Of a DNA stretch of 64,000 nt, positions 28,086-36,318 are shown in pieces. Positions within the stretch are counted from its first letter, which is position 1; each line of letters starts with the position of its first letter. The DNA lies in NCBI RefSeq assembly GCF_965139615.1, contig NZ_CBCSIQ010000016.1:1-64000 (forward strand). The letters are read 5' to 3'. The notes beneath the pieces are model-generated. The model ran no database searches and was not told the DNA's origin. It saw nothing but the letters and a program-made list of their open reading frames with translations. A program made the translations under genes and the position numbers. The DNA comes from Kerstersia similis. GTDB lineage: Bacteria > Pseudomonadota > Gammaproteobacteria > Burkholderiales > Burkholderiaceae_B.

Positions 28086-29547
28086 TTCCACGCAGGGCCT
28101 CCCGGCCCACGCCGCCCAGGTACGAACCGCCCTGGACAGTATCGGCGGCTTTCCCCCGGACTGGGTGCCCCCACAGGAAGGCAGCGATACCGATGTGGTG
28201 ATCATCGGTGCGGGCCAGGCCGGGCTATCCATCGCCTTCGGACTGAAACGCGCAGGCATCTCCCGGATCCGCCTGCTCGATGCCGCGCCTGAAAACGCAC
28301 AAGGCGTGTGGCATACCCGCGCCTACATGCCCAATCTACGCACACCACTGATCAACCCCGGCCCGGAACTGGGCGTACCCGAGCTTTCGCTAGCATCCTG
28401 GTATCGTGCCCGTCATGGGGAAGCCGCTTTCAGCGCCCTGGAAAAATGCCCAACCGCTGACTGGGCAGCCTACCTCGACTGGTTTCGCGACACCCTGGAA
28501 CTGCCCGTCACCTACCAGACCCGGCTGACAGCCGTTCGTCCCGCAGGCTCGCTGCTGGTGCTGACGCTTGCCACCGCCAGCGGGGCTCGTACCTTGACCA
28601 CCCGACGCCTGATTCTGGCCACGGGCCTGGCAGGTAGCGGCCAGCCACGGATTCCCGAGCTCATTCGGCAGGCCTTGCCCAAAGACCGCTACCACCACAG
28701 CCTTGAACACATAGACACTCGGCAACTCCAAGGCCGCCACATCGGCGTCATCGGCAGTTCGACCTCGGCATTCGACATGGCCGCCCTCGCGCTGGAGGCT
28801 GGCGCGCGGCAGGTGGACATGCTGTCACGCCGCCCGGAAATCGTAACCATTGCCAAATTCGCGGCCGCAGCCTATCCCGGCGCCAAATATGCCCACCTGC
28901 TCCCGGATGCAGTACTCTGGCAAATATCCACGCACTATCTGGACCAAGGTTCACCGCCCCCGGTTCAATCCGTCGGACGGGCCACACGCCACGAAAACTT
29001 CCGCCTGCACCTGAACGCGCCGCTGGCAAGCGTCCATTCAGAATCAGGCCGGATCGCCATTCGGGCGGGGGCGACAACGCACGAATTCGATCATCTGTTG
29101 TGCGGCACGGGCTTTGACACCGATCTGGCGCTACGTCCTGAACTCCAGCCCTGGATCACACAGGCAGCCACCTGGAGCGACCGCGTCCCCGAGGCGCGCC
29201 ACTCAGGCAACCCGCTGGCCCGATTTCCCTATCTCAGCCCAGGCTTCGCCTTGCAGGAACGCACACCGGGCACTGCGCCCTGGCTGGAAAAAATACATAT
29301 CTTCAATTACGCGGCGCATATCGGAGTCGCGCGCAGCGTCGGAGACATCTCCAGCCTCTCCAAGCTGGTGCCCCGGCTGGTGGATGCCATCGGCGCATCG
29401 CTCTTCCTGGAAGACAGGGAAGCGCAACTGGCACGCCTGACCGGCATCCCGCAAATGTCGGAAACCCTGAGCCGGGAGCACTATGCACACCGGCTGGCGC
29501 CACCTGCAGCATTACATGCCAGCCCCCACGAGGACGCTGCGGCCTGA
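28078..29547 (+). CDS. FAD/NAD(P)-dependent monooxygenase
   Basis: 489 residues with two Rossmann motifs: VVIIGAGQAGLSIA near 40-53 for FAD and IGVIGSSTSAFDMA near 222-235 for NADPH. The arrangement is that of flavin-containing and N-hydroxylating monooxygenases. Overlap with the preceding gene shows they are co-expressed. It may act on the product of the LLM enzyme. The exact family (FMO, Baeyer-Villiger or N-hydroxylase) cannot be told from motifs alone. Confidence 0.8.
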   Translation: MTDSTQGLPAHAAQVRTALDSIGGFPPDWVPPQEGSDTDVVIIGAGQAGLSIAFGLKRAGISRIRLLDAAPENAQGVWHTRAYMPNLRTPLINPGPELGVPELSLASWYRARHGEAAFSALEKCPTADWAAYLDWFRDTLELPVTYQTRLTAVRPAGSLLVLTLATASGARTLTTRRLILATGLAGSGQPRIPELIRQALPKDRYHHSLEHIDTRQLQGRHIGVIGSSTSAFDMAALALEAGARQVDMLSRRPEIVTIAKFAAAAYPGAKYAHLLPDAVLWQISTHYLDQGSPPPVQSVGRATRHENFRLHLNAPLASVHSESGRIAIRAGATTHEFDHLLCGTGFDTDLALRPELQPWITQAATWSDRVPEARHSGNPLARFPYLSPGFALQERTPGTAPWLEKIHIFNYAAHIGVARSVGDISSLSKLVPRLVDAIGASLFLEDREAQLARLTGIPQMSETLSREHYAHRLAPPAALHASPHEDAAA

Positions 29548-30339
29548 CTACCCTATCCGGGCCAGCCACGGCCCGATAGTGCCCAGCAAAACCTCCGGCT
29601 TTTCCCGATGCGGAATATGGCCGCAATCCTCCAGCACCGTCAAAGTCACCGGTCCGCCGACACGCTCCGCAATACGTTGCGGCTGCGCAAGCGATCCATA
29701 CTCATCGCGATCGCCATGCAGCACCAGGGCCGGACATTGCACCTGTGGCAATTCGGTATCCAGATTCCAGCTGGAGAAGCTCGAAGACGTCCAGGTGCCT
29801 GCCCAGGACTCCAGCACCCAGCGCGCCTGCGCGCCGTGATACCGCTCCAGGCGCGCGAACTGTGCGGGATCCGCGAACATATCTCTGGCCTCGACTATCC
29901 CCGCCACGATGCGATCGTCCACATAGGCCTGCGCGGCGATCGCGATCAAGCCCTGGCAATGGGCATGCTGTGCTGCGCTGGCAATGCCCATGCAACCGCC
30001 GATGCTGTGGCCCAGCGCAACGAAGGACTCCGCCTGCAACCGTGCCAAGACCTGCGGCAGGAAAGTCCTGGCCTCATCCTGCACATAATCCATGGACAAC
30101 TGCCCGGGATGCGGGTCGGACTGCCCGAAGCCCAGCCGGTCATAGGCAATCACGCATCGGCCTGTTGCAGCCGCCAGCCGTTCCGGAAAATCTCGCCACA
30201 AGGCAATACAACCCAGCGAATCATGCAGCAGAACAATCGGCGCCAAGCCCGCCCGCCCCTGCGCCGGCTGCCATTGCCGGACGGCCAACTGGCCTTGCGG
30301 GGTATCTATGCGATCATCGGAAACGATAGTGGCGGACAT
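29548..30339 (-). CDS. Alpha/beta-fold hydrolase
   Basis: 263 residues. Nucleophile elbow GHSIGG near 112, oxyanion LLHDSLG near 40, acid in LHGDRDEYG near 205 and His in CGHIPHRE near 237. Start ATG follows GGAGCCAGC. Convergent with the monooxygenase gene; the stops face each other. Could be an esterase or C-C hydrolase; substrate unknown. It is the last chromosomal gene before the inferred element boundary. Confidence 0.8.
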   Translation of the reverse strand: MSATIVSDDRIDTPQGQLAVRQWQPAQGRAGLAPIVLLHDSLGCIALWRDFPERLAAATGRCVIAYDRLGFGQSDPHPGQLSMDYVQDEARTFLPQVLARLQAESFVALGHSIGGCMGIASAAQHAHCQGLIAIAAQAYVDDRIVAGIVEARDMFADPAQFARLERYHGAQARWVLESWAGTWTSSSFSSWNLDTELPQVQCPALVLHGDRDEYGSLAQPQRIAERVGGPVTLTVLEDCGHIPHREKPEVLLGTIGPWLARIG

Positions 30340-30764
30340 GCTGGCTCCATGAATACGGCCGGACTGGCGCTCTGGCCTGAGGACAGAAAGCGTAAACCAT
30401 GACGCAACGTAAACTTGAAGCGCCAACGCGCCGGATCGGCTCGGGATTTACCCTGGTTCCAAGCGCGCCTCTTGACGGCCCTGGACCGCGACGGACGGCC
30501 CACCCTGCTCGATGAGCGGCTCGCGCGCAGCCGACGGATGACAAAAACGTAATCACTGCTCTCTGCGCCATGCCGCAGCCCATTGCGCCAGCCCTGCTTG
30601 AAGGCTGCCGGGGAAGGCGGCGGATCACAGTCCATGGAGCGGAGTCAGTCTGGGGGTGATGCAGGCGCACCTGACCGACATTACCGCCAGAAAGCCTGTG
30701 GCCCTGGAGAACCTTGGTCATGCCAGGGTGCTTCAGGGCCACAGGTACTGCCAGGGAAGGAAGA
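30340..30764. other. Intergenic region next to the element boundary with a long inverted repeat
   Basis: No convincing gene; open frames here look random. A perfect 12-bp inverted repeat (CCTGTGGCCCTG at 30695-30706 and CAGGGCCACAGG at 30734-30745, 27-nt loop) lies 20 bp from the inferred attL. If the element excised, this hairpin would lie just after the ychF stop and could be the original ychF terminator, though its T-run is weak. Confidence 0.45.
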
Positions 30765-30790
30765 TCAGACGTTAAACCAGAAATCTAGCC
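30765..30790 (-). other. Inferred attL: ychF 3'-end-like sequence
   Basis: The plus strand starts with TCAGACGTT, identical to the reverse complement of the ychF end, and matches it at 19 of 26 positions overall. Read on the minus strand it ends DFWFNV-stop, against LNFLFNV-stop in YchF. This is what the element half of an attachment site would look like after integration at the gene's 3' end. Confidence 0.6.
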
Positions 30791-30986
30791 ATAAAGCGTG
30801 TGTGGAAGCGGCATTGCCTCTGTTATCACTCATCTTGTAGTCACTTCCATATACACTTTAACCGCTGCTACCCGGAGCGAGGCCCGCACATCGCTTGCCT
30901 GTCCGGCATCGCTGCCGCCGGATTTTTTGCTGCAAAAATTCCCTTCTGGGAATCCGTGACCTAGACCGGCCCGCCGTCCGAGACTG

Positions 30987-31009
30987 CCTGCATTCAATCG
31001 AAATGCAGG
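30987..31009 (+). promoter_or_regulatory. Inverted repeat upstream of the AlpA-like gene
   Basis: Perfect 8-bp arms CCTGCATT and AATGCAGG around 7 nt, ending 10 bp before the ATG. It could be an autoregulatory operator or a hairpin that hides the ribosome binding site (the second arm ends in AGG). Confidence 0.45.
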
Positions 31010-31019
31010 GGTAAAGACG

Positions 31020-31232
31020 ATGAGAATTCTACGCAAGAAGGCAGTCTGCGAGAAGCTGGGCGACATCAATGAGACGACTCTCTGGCGCATCTCGCGTGGT
31101 GATCCGACATTCCCGGTATCCATCCAGCTTAACAAAAGAGTTGTCGGCTGGCTTGAGCACGAGATTGATGCGTGGCTCGAACAGAAGGCCGCTGCCGCTC
31201 GCGCTGCCAGCAACAACGCTGTCTATCCCTGA
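31020..31232 (+). CDS. AlpA-family helix-turn-helix regulator
   Basis: 70 residues, the usual length. The MerR/excisionase-like HTH reads from KKAVCEKLGDINETTLWR to the VGWLEHEIDAWL helix, a signature of AlpA proteins that control integrase or excision genes of P4-like elements. Here it is at the opposite end of the element from the integrase and 38 nt before the replication gene, so it may instead regulate replication. Start supported by GGGGTAAAGACG. Confidence 0.8.
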   Translation: MRILRKKAVCEKLGDINETTLWRISRGDPTFPVSIQLNKRVVGWLEHEIDAWLEQKAAAARAASNNAVYP

Positions 31233-31270
31233 TCGCCGCGTTCCCGCAGGCCAAAGGTCAGGATTCGACG

Positions 31271-32185
31271 ATGCGCAGCTTGGGCAGCTTGCTGGACGCT
31301 GGCGTGGCAGAAGCCACGGTCAAGCGCGATCCGCTGGCGTGGATCAAGCAGAAAGCCGCCGAGGTAGCAGAGCAGGCAGAGCAGCGGGCAGCAAATGAAC
31401 CCCGCCAGATGTTCTTGCCTGGCTTCGATATTGGAGCCTTTCCAAACCATCTGAACAGATCGAGCCTCATTGCTCCCATCGCACGAGGGAAACGCAAATT
31501 CCATCGGCAAGCCGTGATGGTGACACGGCGGGATTGCGTGCTGGAATACACCGGGGAACAACTGGACGAAGCAGACGGCGACCTCATCATGGCATTGATC
31601 GCCTTCGCTCAACCGTTCCCGTTGGGTACGCCTGTGCCGCTGAACCGCAAGAAGCTGCTGAGAAAGATCAAACCGGGCAGTATCGGCAGCACCCAGTACG
31701 ACTGGCTCTATCGGAGCATGAAGCGACTGCGCGAAGGTATCTTGTTCCTTGAGGCACGCAAGCCAGACGGTTCAACCCGCTACACCGTGGGCAAGATGGA
31801 GTCCTTCAACATCCTGAAGGGTCTCAACTACGACGGCGAGAGCGAGACGTACACCTACATCCTTGACCCACGGTGGGTAGTGATGTTTGGCAACCGGGAA
31901 TACAGCCTGATCGACTGGGATAAGCGGATGCAGATCGGGCGTGGGCTGGACATGGCCAAAACCTTGCAACGGCTGATCGCCACCAGCGCCAACCCGGTGC
32001 AGTGGTACGCGCTGGACGGCCTCAAGGCACAGATGGAGTACAGCGGGCGGATGCGCGACTTCCGGGACGCTCTAACCCGCGCTGTACGCGAGCTGGAGCG
32101 GCTGGGGATCATCGCCAAGGGCTGCCTCGAGGACAGCACCAAGGGCAAGCCGCAGCTTGCTATGTGGCTCCCACCATCGGGATAG
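31271..32185 (+). CDS. TrfA-family plasmid replication initiator
   Basis: 304 residues from the ATG after AAAGGTCAGG. The TrfA core starts at PNHLNRSSLIAPIARGKRK near 60, followed by EYTGEQLDEADGDLIMALIAFA and GSTQYDWLYRSMKRL. IncP TrfA binds iterons and opens the origin. The gene ends inside the first of four iteron-like repeats, consistent with control of the adjacent origin. An upstream reading without a ribosome binding site is possible. Presence of a plasmid initiator in an integrated element suggests plasmid ancestry or replication after excision. Confidence 0.85.
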   Translation: MRSLGSLLDAGVAEATVKRDPLAWIKQKAAEVAEQAEQRAANEPRQMFLPGFDIGAFPNHLNRSSLIAPIARGKRKFHRQAVMVTRRDCVLEYTGEQLDEADGDLIMALIAFAQPFPLGTPVPLNRKKLLRKIKPGSIGSTQYDWLYRSMKRLREGILFLEARKPDGSTRYTVGKMESFNILKGLNYDGESETYTYILDPRWVVMFGNREYSLIDWDKRMQIGRGLDMAKTLQRLIATSANPVQWYALDGLKAQMEYSGRMRDFRDALTRAVRELERLGIIAKGCLEDSTKGKPQLAMWLPPSG

Positions 32186-32437
32186 CGTCGCGCCGTCAGT
32201 GGCATAGCGTCGCGCTTTAGTGGCATAGCGTCGCGCTTTAGTGGCATAGCGTCGCTCCCCCCCTCTGAAAACCCGCGCCAGATATGGCTTTCCGGGCGTT
32301 CGACCGCTCTTTACCTTCTTTTTACCTTCTTATTACCAGAAGAGCACTGTGGATAACTCGCAAGCGAGTTCCCCACAGCCTTTGCTCCCGCTGGTCGCTG
32401 CGCGTCCGCCCGTGGATAACGGCAAGCCGTTACCCAC
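32182..32437 (+). other. Candidate replication origin (oriV): iterons, AT-rich stretch, DnaA box, hairpins
   Basis: Four copies of ATAGCGTCG with flanking TAGTGGC start at 32182, 32204, 32225 and 32246, so they are 22, 21 and 21 bp apart. At 32309-32338 is an AT-rich pyrimidine stretch with repeated TTTACCTTCTT. A perfect DnaA box (TGTGGATAA) is at 32348-32356, inside a hairpin with arms CTGTGG/CCACAG and ACTCGC/GCGAGT (32347-32378). A second hairpin (32412-32437) contains GTGGATAACGG. Iterons, unwinding region and DnaA box in this order are the standard layout of an iteron origin. All parts are seen directly; the function is inferred. Confidence 0.6.
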
Positions 32438-32994
32438 CGGCCTCCTTGCGGCTACTCGCATTTTTCAAATGCTGGATGGGCTACTTGGCGTCTGCTGTTT
32501 CCAATACGCCTCCGGCGGCCCTGCCGGGGGCCACTCGCCGCCGTGAGGCTCGGGGAGCAGGGGTGGCGGGCTGCGCCCTTCGTCCCTGCCCCCACTCGCA
32601 CAGGCTGTCCGCTACGGTTCAGCGTCAAGGGGCCGTGTCCTCGCTTCGCTGCGGGCCGCACCAACCCCTTGACCCTGCCCCTTCGCAGGAATCCTTCAGC
32701 AAACACCCAGAATCGCTCTGTGCGGCGTTTTCTCGTAGCGGGCCATGCCCCCTATTGCCTGCACGCAATGACTCACTACAGGCCGTTTCTGGCTGTTTTC
32801 CAGCGGAGCCGGTCGGCAAGGCGGGAATGCGCAGCTTTCCGCGCTTGTCGGCTGGCCGACAACGAGCGCAGCGAGGCGTCAGCAAGTAGCCCATCAGGCA
32901 TTTGAAAAATGCGAGTAGCCGCAAGGAGGCCGGTGGGTAACGGCTTGCCGTTATCCACGGGCGGACGCGCAGCGACCAGCGGGAGCAAAGGCTG
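32376..32994. repeat. 112-bp near-perfect inverted repeat flanking a 395-bp stretch
   Basis: Left arm 32376-32487 and right arm 32883-32994 are reverse complements with about two mismatches (around GGATGGG versus CTGATGGG). Each arm carries the GTGGATAACGG hairpin. The 395 bp between them has no credible gene; several frames are open but unlike proteins. Long inverted repeats next to iteron origins can be single-strand initiation sites or mark duplicated origin parts. Nothing identifies it as an insertion sequence, because no transposase is present. Confidence 0.75.
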
Positions 32995-33017
32995 TTTCCT
33001 CTTGTCCCTTCATTACT

Positions 33018-33056
33018 GTTACGTTATCATAACGTAACACGTTACGATGTTACGAT
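33018..33056 (+). promoter_or_regulatory. KfrA operator: palindrome plus two direct half-sites
   Basis: A perfect palindrome with 10-bp arms GTTACGTTAT and ATAACGTAAC around one base (33018-33038) is followed by two tandem copies of GTTACGAT (33041-33056). It ends 15 bp before the kfrA ATG. KfrA proteins repress their own promoter through such repeats. Confidence 0.7.
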
Positions 33057-33071
33057 GTAAAGGAGGTAGCC

Positions 33072-33710
33072 ATGCAGCAAGTCGTCACTCAACAGGCAGT
33101 TGATGCTGCCGCTGATGCCATCGTCGCCGCAGGCGGCAAGCCCACCTTCCGGCTGATCCAGCAGCGGGTCGGCGGATCGTTCACTACGCTCAAGCCGATG
33201 CTGGCTGACTGGGAGGCCCGGCGCGAGAAAGGCGAAGAGGCTGCCGTAGAAGTGCCGGACGCCCTGTTGGCACGCGGGGCAGACCTCGTGCGCAGCATCT
33301 ACGCCGAGGTAGCCCAGCAGGCGCGGGTGGAGTCCGAGGCGGTGCGCAAGGATGCGGAGGCCCGCGTGAACGCAATGAAGACCGAACTGGCCGAGGCGAC
33401 CGAAGAAATCGCCCGACTGGAAGCGCAGGACGCTGTACGCGCCGATGAGCTTGCCGCGCTGCGCGAGGCAAATCGGGCGCTGGAATTGAAGGTTGGCCGT
33501 CTGGAGGAACGTGCCGAGCACGCGACGCGCATGGAGGTTGAGCTTCGCGAGACTCGCTCTGCTCTTGCCAAGGCCGAGCAGCAGGTGATTGACCTTCAGG
33601 GCCAGCTCGCCAAGGCTGGCGATGTTCAGCGGCAGCTTGCCAGCCTGGAAGAGCGGCTGGCTGCGGCAGGCGTTGCGCCGAAGGCGGGCAAAAAGGGCCG
33701 AGGTGAGTGA
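33072..33710 (+). CDS. kfrA: KfrA-family DNA-binding coiled-coil protein
   Basis: 212 residues. The N-terminal 60 or so form the KfrA DNA-binding domain (VDAAADAIVAAGGKPTFRLI, then VGGSFTTLKPML). Residues about 85-200 are a continuous heptad-rich, Ala/Glu/Arg coiled coil. On IncP plasmids KfrA binds its own operator and supports stable maintenance. A strong ribosome binding site (AAAGGAGG) precedes the ATG, and a palindromic operator lies upstream. The stop overlaps the next ATG by one base. Confidence 0.88.
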   Translation: MQQVVTQQAVDAAADAIVAAGGKPTFRLIQQRVGGSFTTLKPMLADWEARREKGEEAAVEVPDALLARGADLVRSIYAEVAQQARVESEAVRKDAEARVNAMKTELAEATEEIARLEAQDAVRADELAALREANRALELKVGRLEERAEHATRMEVELRETRSALAKAEQQVIDLQGQLAKAGDVQRQLASLEERLAAAGVAPKAGKKGRGE

Positions 33711-33931
33711 TGCCGACCGCTGCCGAGTATCAGAAACTGGCCGACGAGCTGCGGCAGCTTGGCGCAGTATTCACTCAGGCGGTCAATCTGGGTGACAAGG
33801 AGCTTGCCATGTGGGCAGCCGGGGCGCTGTCGAGTGCAGCAGCCCAGCCAGCCTGGTGGGCGCGTGAGGCTGCCGACAACGAAGCGGCGGCTGTTGCTGC
33901 CGCCGCAATCATGAAGGCCCAGCAGGGGTAG
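33710..33931 (+). CDS. Small hypothetical protein downstream of kfrA
   Basis: 73 residues, Ala-rich and predicted helical, coupled to kfrA by TGATG. No known domain recognised. A GTG one codon upstream is also possible. Its place in a partition/maintenance unit suggests a role in stability. It converges on the transfer operon, whose last stop is 2 nt away. Confidence 0.6.
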   Translation: MPTAAEYQKLADELRQLGAVFTQAVNLGDKELAMWAAGALSSAAAQPAWWAREAADNEAAAVAAAAIMKAQQG

Positions 33932-33933
33932 GC

Positions 33934-34245
33934 TTACTGCCCCTCCATGACCTCCAGCTCGATCCGCATCTGGAGCATCGAGATGTACGCCAGCAGTGTG
34001 ATTTTCTCGATGAGATCGAATCGGTCGCAACAGATGACCAGTTCCTCGCGGCGGTACTCCCGCTGTCGTCGGCAACTGGATGGGATCAGCACGATCCTAG
34101 GCTCCGGCCTGCGCTTTCTGGGCGCGAACGGCAGCATTTCCAGAATCACGCCAGGGCATGATCGCATCGCCTGGACAAACCTCTGACGCTCTTCTCGCTC
34201 TGTGCAGAGGCGCTGCATTATGTCAGGGTGCAGAAACACAAACAT
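33934..34245 (-). CDS. Hypothetical protein at the end of the transfer operon
   Basis: 103 residues starting at the ATG after GGAGGGAAGCAAC; an upstream GTG lies within that ribosome binding site. The sequence has the basic middle part PRKRRPEPR and two Cys in VICCDRF. No family recognised. Its placement 14 nt after the M23 peptidase gene suggests it belongs to the same operon. Confidence 0.5.
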   Translation of the reverse strand: MFVFLHPDIMQRLCTEREERQRFVQAMRSCPGVILEMLPFAPRKRRPEPRIVLIPSSCRRQREYRREELVICCDRFDLIEKITLLAYISMLQMRIELEVMEGQ

Positions 34246-34259
34246 GTTGCTTCCCTCCA

Positions 34260-35381
34260 CTATTGGATGCTGCGCAATACGCCGCCGCGCTGCGCCCGAT
34301 CATGTGCTGCCGCAGTCTGCTCGCGCTGTCGTGCGAGCTTCTGCGCCGTGTAAGTGGCCAGCAGGGCTTCCACCCGTTCCTTCTTGCGGCACACCGCTTC
34401 GGCCATGTAATTGCCGACACCAACGGCATGGACGTAATCCGACCAGAGTGCCCGGCTGGATACCTTGGTGACGCTGTTGTTCCACTCGGCGTCGCTGAAC
34501 CGGCGTCCGGCCTCGGTCAGCAGCATTTCTTGTGTGCTCATCGTGTCGTAACCGCCGATGGGTGCAGTCGGCAAAGCGCCGTAGCCATCCGTGTCAGATA
34601 GCCACTCGGCAGGCGACTTGCCCTCGGCAGCGGCCAGCGCCGCGTCCGCATTCGCCGCCGCGACTTGCGCTGGCTCGAACTTGACGTTCGGAGCCACGCC
34701 GCCCGGAGGGACGCTGCCAAACAGGATCGCGTGCTGCTCCTTCGTGTCCTTGCCCAGAATCGGGTAGTGCTGCGGATTGCCGTCTTGGATCGGGAACGTT
34801 GCGCAGAAATACGGGGCGGGGTCGGTCTTCCAGCCGATGCCCTGCTGCTGATTGAACGCGAACGGCAGTTGGCCGGGGTTGAAGGTGCCTTTCGATGCGC
34901 TCTGAGTGAAAGCCTTGGCACGAGCCTCGTCTTTCTGCGCTGTGCCGTAGGTGAAGTGCAGGTGCTTCACCATCTTGTCGCTGGGCGTGTTGCCGGACAA
35001 GCCAATGTACTGCCCTGCCTTGACCTCCATGCCCTTCTTTAAGCCAGTGGCAAAGCCGCTCATGTGGTAGTACGCCACCACGTCACCGTTGCTGCGCTCG
35101 ATCAAGATGGCGTTGCCTGCCGAGCGCCGATTGCCGATGAAAGTAATCACCCCGTCTGTCGTCGCGTACAGCGGCTGCGACGCGCCACTGGTCGAGAAGT
35201 CCAGACCATCGTGCATGTGCGGCTTCTGATTGGCGCTACCGAAGTTCCCTGCGCCGCCGCCCCGGAACTTGCCGAAGCGCCCGGAGACGGTTTGCTTTTC
35301 GGTGGGGGACACCATGCAGGTGTCGGCCAGTGCCGGAGTCACGGCCACCAGTGCGGCCAGAACAAGCAGCTTGTTGCGCAT
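34260..35381 (-). CDS. M23-family peptidoglycan peptidase, secreted
   Basis: 373 residues with a signal peptide (cleavage near ALA-DTC, about 20). The LytM/M23 domain (about 30-170) has the zinc ligands in HMHDGLDFS and KHLHFTYG. Beyond about 200 the sequence is specific to plasmid transfer loci and includes PYFCATFPIQDGNPQHYP. In conjugation systems such enzymes open the cell wall for the transfer apparatus. The ATG at 35381 was chosen over one 6 nt upstream because of spacing to GGGAGCC. It overlaps the context of the preceding stop. Confidence 0.8.
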   Translation of the reverse strand: MRNKLLVLAALVAVTPALADTCMVSPTEKQTVSGRFGKFRGGGAGNFGSANQKPHMHDGLDFSTSGASQPLYATTDGVITFIGNRRSAGNAILIERSNGDVVAYYHMSGFATGLKKGMEVKAGQYIGLSGNTPSDKMVKHLHFTYGTAQKDEARAKAFTQSASKGTFNPGQLPFAFNQQQGIGWKTDPAPYFCATFPIQDGNPQHYPILGKDTKEQHAILFGSVPPGGVAPNVKFEPAQVAAANADAALAAAEGKSPAEWLSDTDGYGALPTAPIGGYDTMSTQEMLLTEAGRRFSDAEWNNSVTKVSSRALWSDYVHAVGVGNYMAEAVCRKKERVEALLATYTAQKLARQREQTAAAHDRAQRGGVLRSIQ

Positions 35382-35383
35382 GG

Positions 35384-35911
35384 TCATGGCTCCCGGTACT
35401 CGTTTTCGTGGGCGGCGTAGGTGCCGTCGATGGTGCAGGTCAGTTGCACCGATTCCGGGCCAAATGGCTGATCGGCCATCAGGCTGCCCATTTTGGTTTT
35501 GCGGTTGGGGAAGCTCTTGCCCTTGTTCAGCTTGGCAGCCTTGGCGACCTCGGCCAGCGTCCTGCCACGGATGTGCGAGGTGTAGCTATGGCCAAGATCG
35601 CCGCTGCCATCATCGACCCAGACCTCGATCTCGGCCACAGGCAGGCCGAACACGTTGAATCCGCTGGGCGGCGTCAGCCGGTAGTGCTGTTCCTCGCCAG
35701 CCGGTTTGCGCGGCAGCATGGCACGGGTGGCAGGATGGTCGGGCAGGTCTTCGCGGCACTCCAGCGCGGCCTGCAACATCGGGCCAGCCACGGCCCAGAG
35801 TGCTGCGTTGGGTGCGGCTGGCTCGTTGTCGAGCAGCGGGACGGGCATCTGGGCGCAGACGATGCTGGAAAACGCCACCGCAGTAATTGTGATGAGGTGC
35901 TTGCTATGCAT
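35384..35911 (-). CDS. Secreted hypothetical protein of the transfer operon
   Basis: 175 residues with a signal peptide ending near IVCAQ (about 20). The mature part is hydrophilic, with Cys near 53 and 158 that could form a disulfide. No domain recognised. Start taken at the second ATG, eight bases after AGGAG. It lies directly before the M23 gene and after three small membrane or hypothetical genes, so a periplasmic role in transfer is likely. Confidence 0.6.
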   Translation of the reverse strand: MHSKHLITITAVAFSSIVCAQMPVPLLDNEPAAPNAALWAVAGPMLQAALECREDLPDHPATRAMLPRKPAGEEQHYRLTPPSGFNVFGLPVAEIEVWVDDGSGDLGHSYTSHIRGRTLAEVAKAAKLNKGKSFPNRKTKMGSLMADQPFGPESVQLTCTIDGTYAAHENEYREP

Positions 35912-36092
35912 GAGCATGGCTCCTGATGTCGCTGTTGTGCTGTGCCCTGATGCGCATGGGCTTGGTGGGCTTGGGGTCAGGCTGCTGCTTGGCCTGCCGG
36001 TCGAGCCACAGCTCGACCAGCTCGCCGATGACCTGGTCGTGCTCGCGCAGCCACGACACGCGCAATACGAGATAGCTTTCAGCGGGTTTCAT
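35904..36092 (-). CDS. Small hypothetical protein of the transfer operon
   Basis: 62 residues (MKPAESYLVLRVSWLRE start), highly polar with the basic, Pro-rich C-terminus PDPKPTKPMR. It overlaps the preceding gene by 14 nt and its end overlaps the next start, the packing seen throughout this operon. No homologue recognised. Confidence 0.5.
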   Translation of the reverse strand: MKPAESYLVLRVSWLREHDQVIGELVELWLDRQAKQQPDPKPTKPMRIRAQHNSDIRSHAHA

Positions 36093-36318
36093 GGACGGGC
36101 CTCGTGAGATAGCGGAACAGGAGCCAAACAAGCGGCGTCAGGTACAGGATCGGAACAACGATGGCGAGAGCCAGCGGAGCCACCAGATCGTGTAGCGCTG
36201 GGTTGTCGAGCTGCCGGTACTCGTGGATGAAAGCCGCCACGGCGGCCACGATGCAGAGCACCTTGGTGACACGCTCGCGGCCGAGGCGCAGCAGGAATGC
36301 GCGGATCGAGGCTCCCAT
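36079..36318 (-). CDS. Small membrane protein of the transfer operon
   Basis: 79 residues with two hydrophobic segments, about 18-31 and 46-70. The ATG overlaps the stop of the ExcA-like gene (ATGA). A longer in-frame reading within that gene is rejected. No family recognised; by position it may assist the DotA/TraY-like protein or exclusion. Confidence 0.6.
   Translation of the reverse strand: MGASIRAFLLRLGRERVTKVLCIVAAVAAFIHEYRQLDNPALHDLVAPLALAIVVPILYLTPLVWLLFRYLTRPVHETR

Noticed and set aside
30314..30742. Minus-strand open frames next to the element boundary
   Set aside because: Arg/Ser/Pro-rich random-looking translation, no start signals; treated as intergenic.
32182..32260. Four short repeats as a CRISPR array
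   Set aside because: Units of 21-22 bp are contiguous with no spacers; iteron-like repeats behind a replication gene are the better reading.
32284..32905. Open frames inside the 112-bp inverted repeat region
   Set aside because: The same arm sequence yields different peptides in both orientations, and none resembles a protein; region fits origin-type non-coding DNA.
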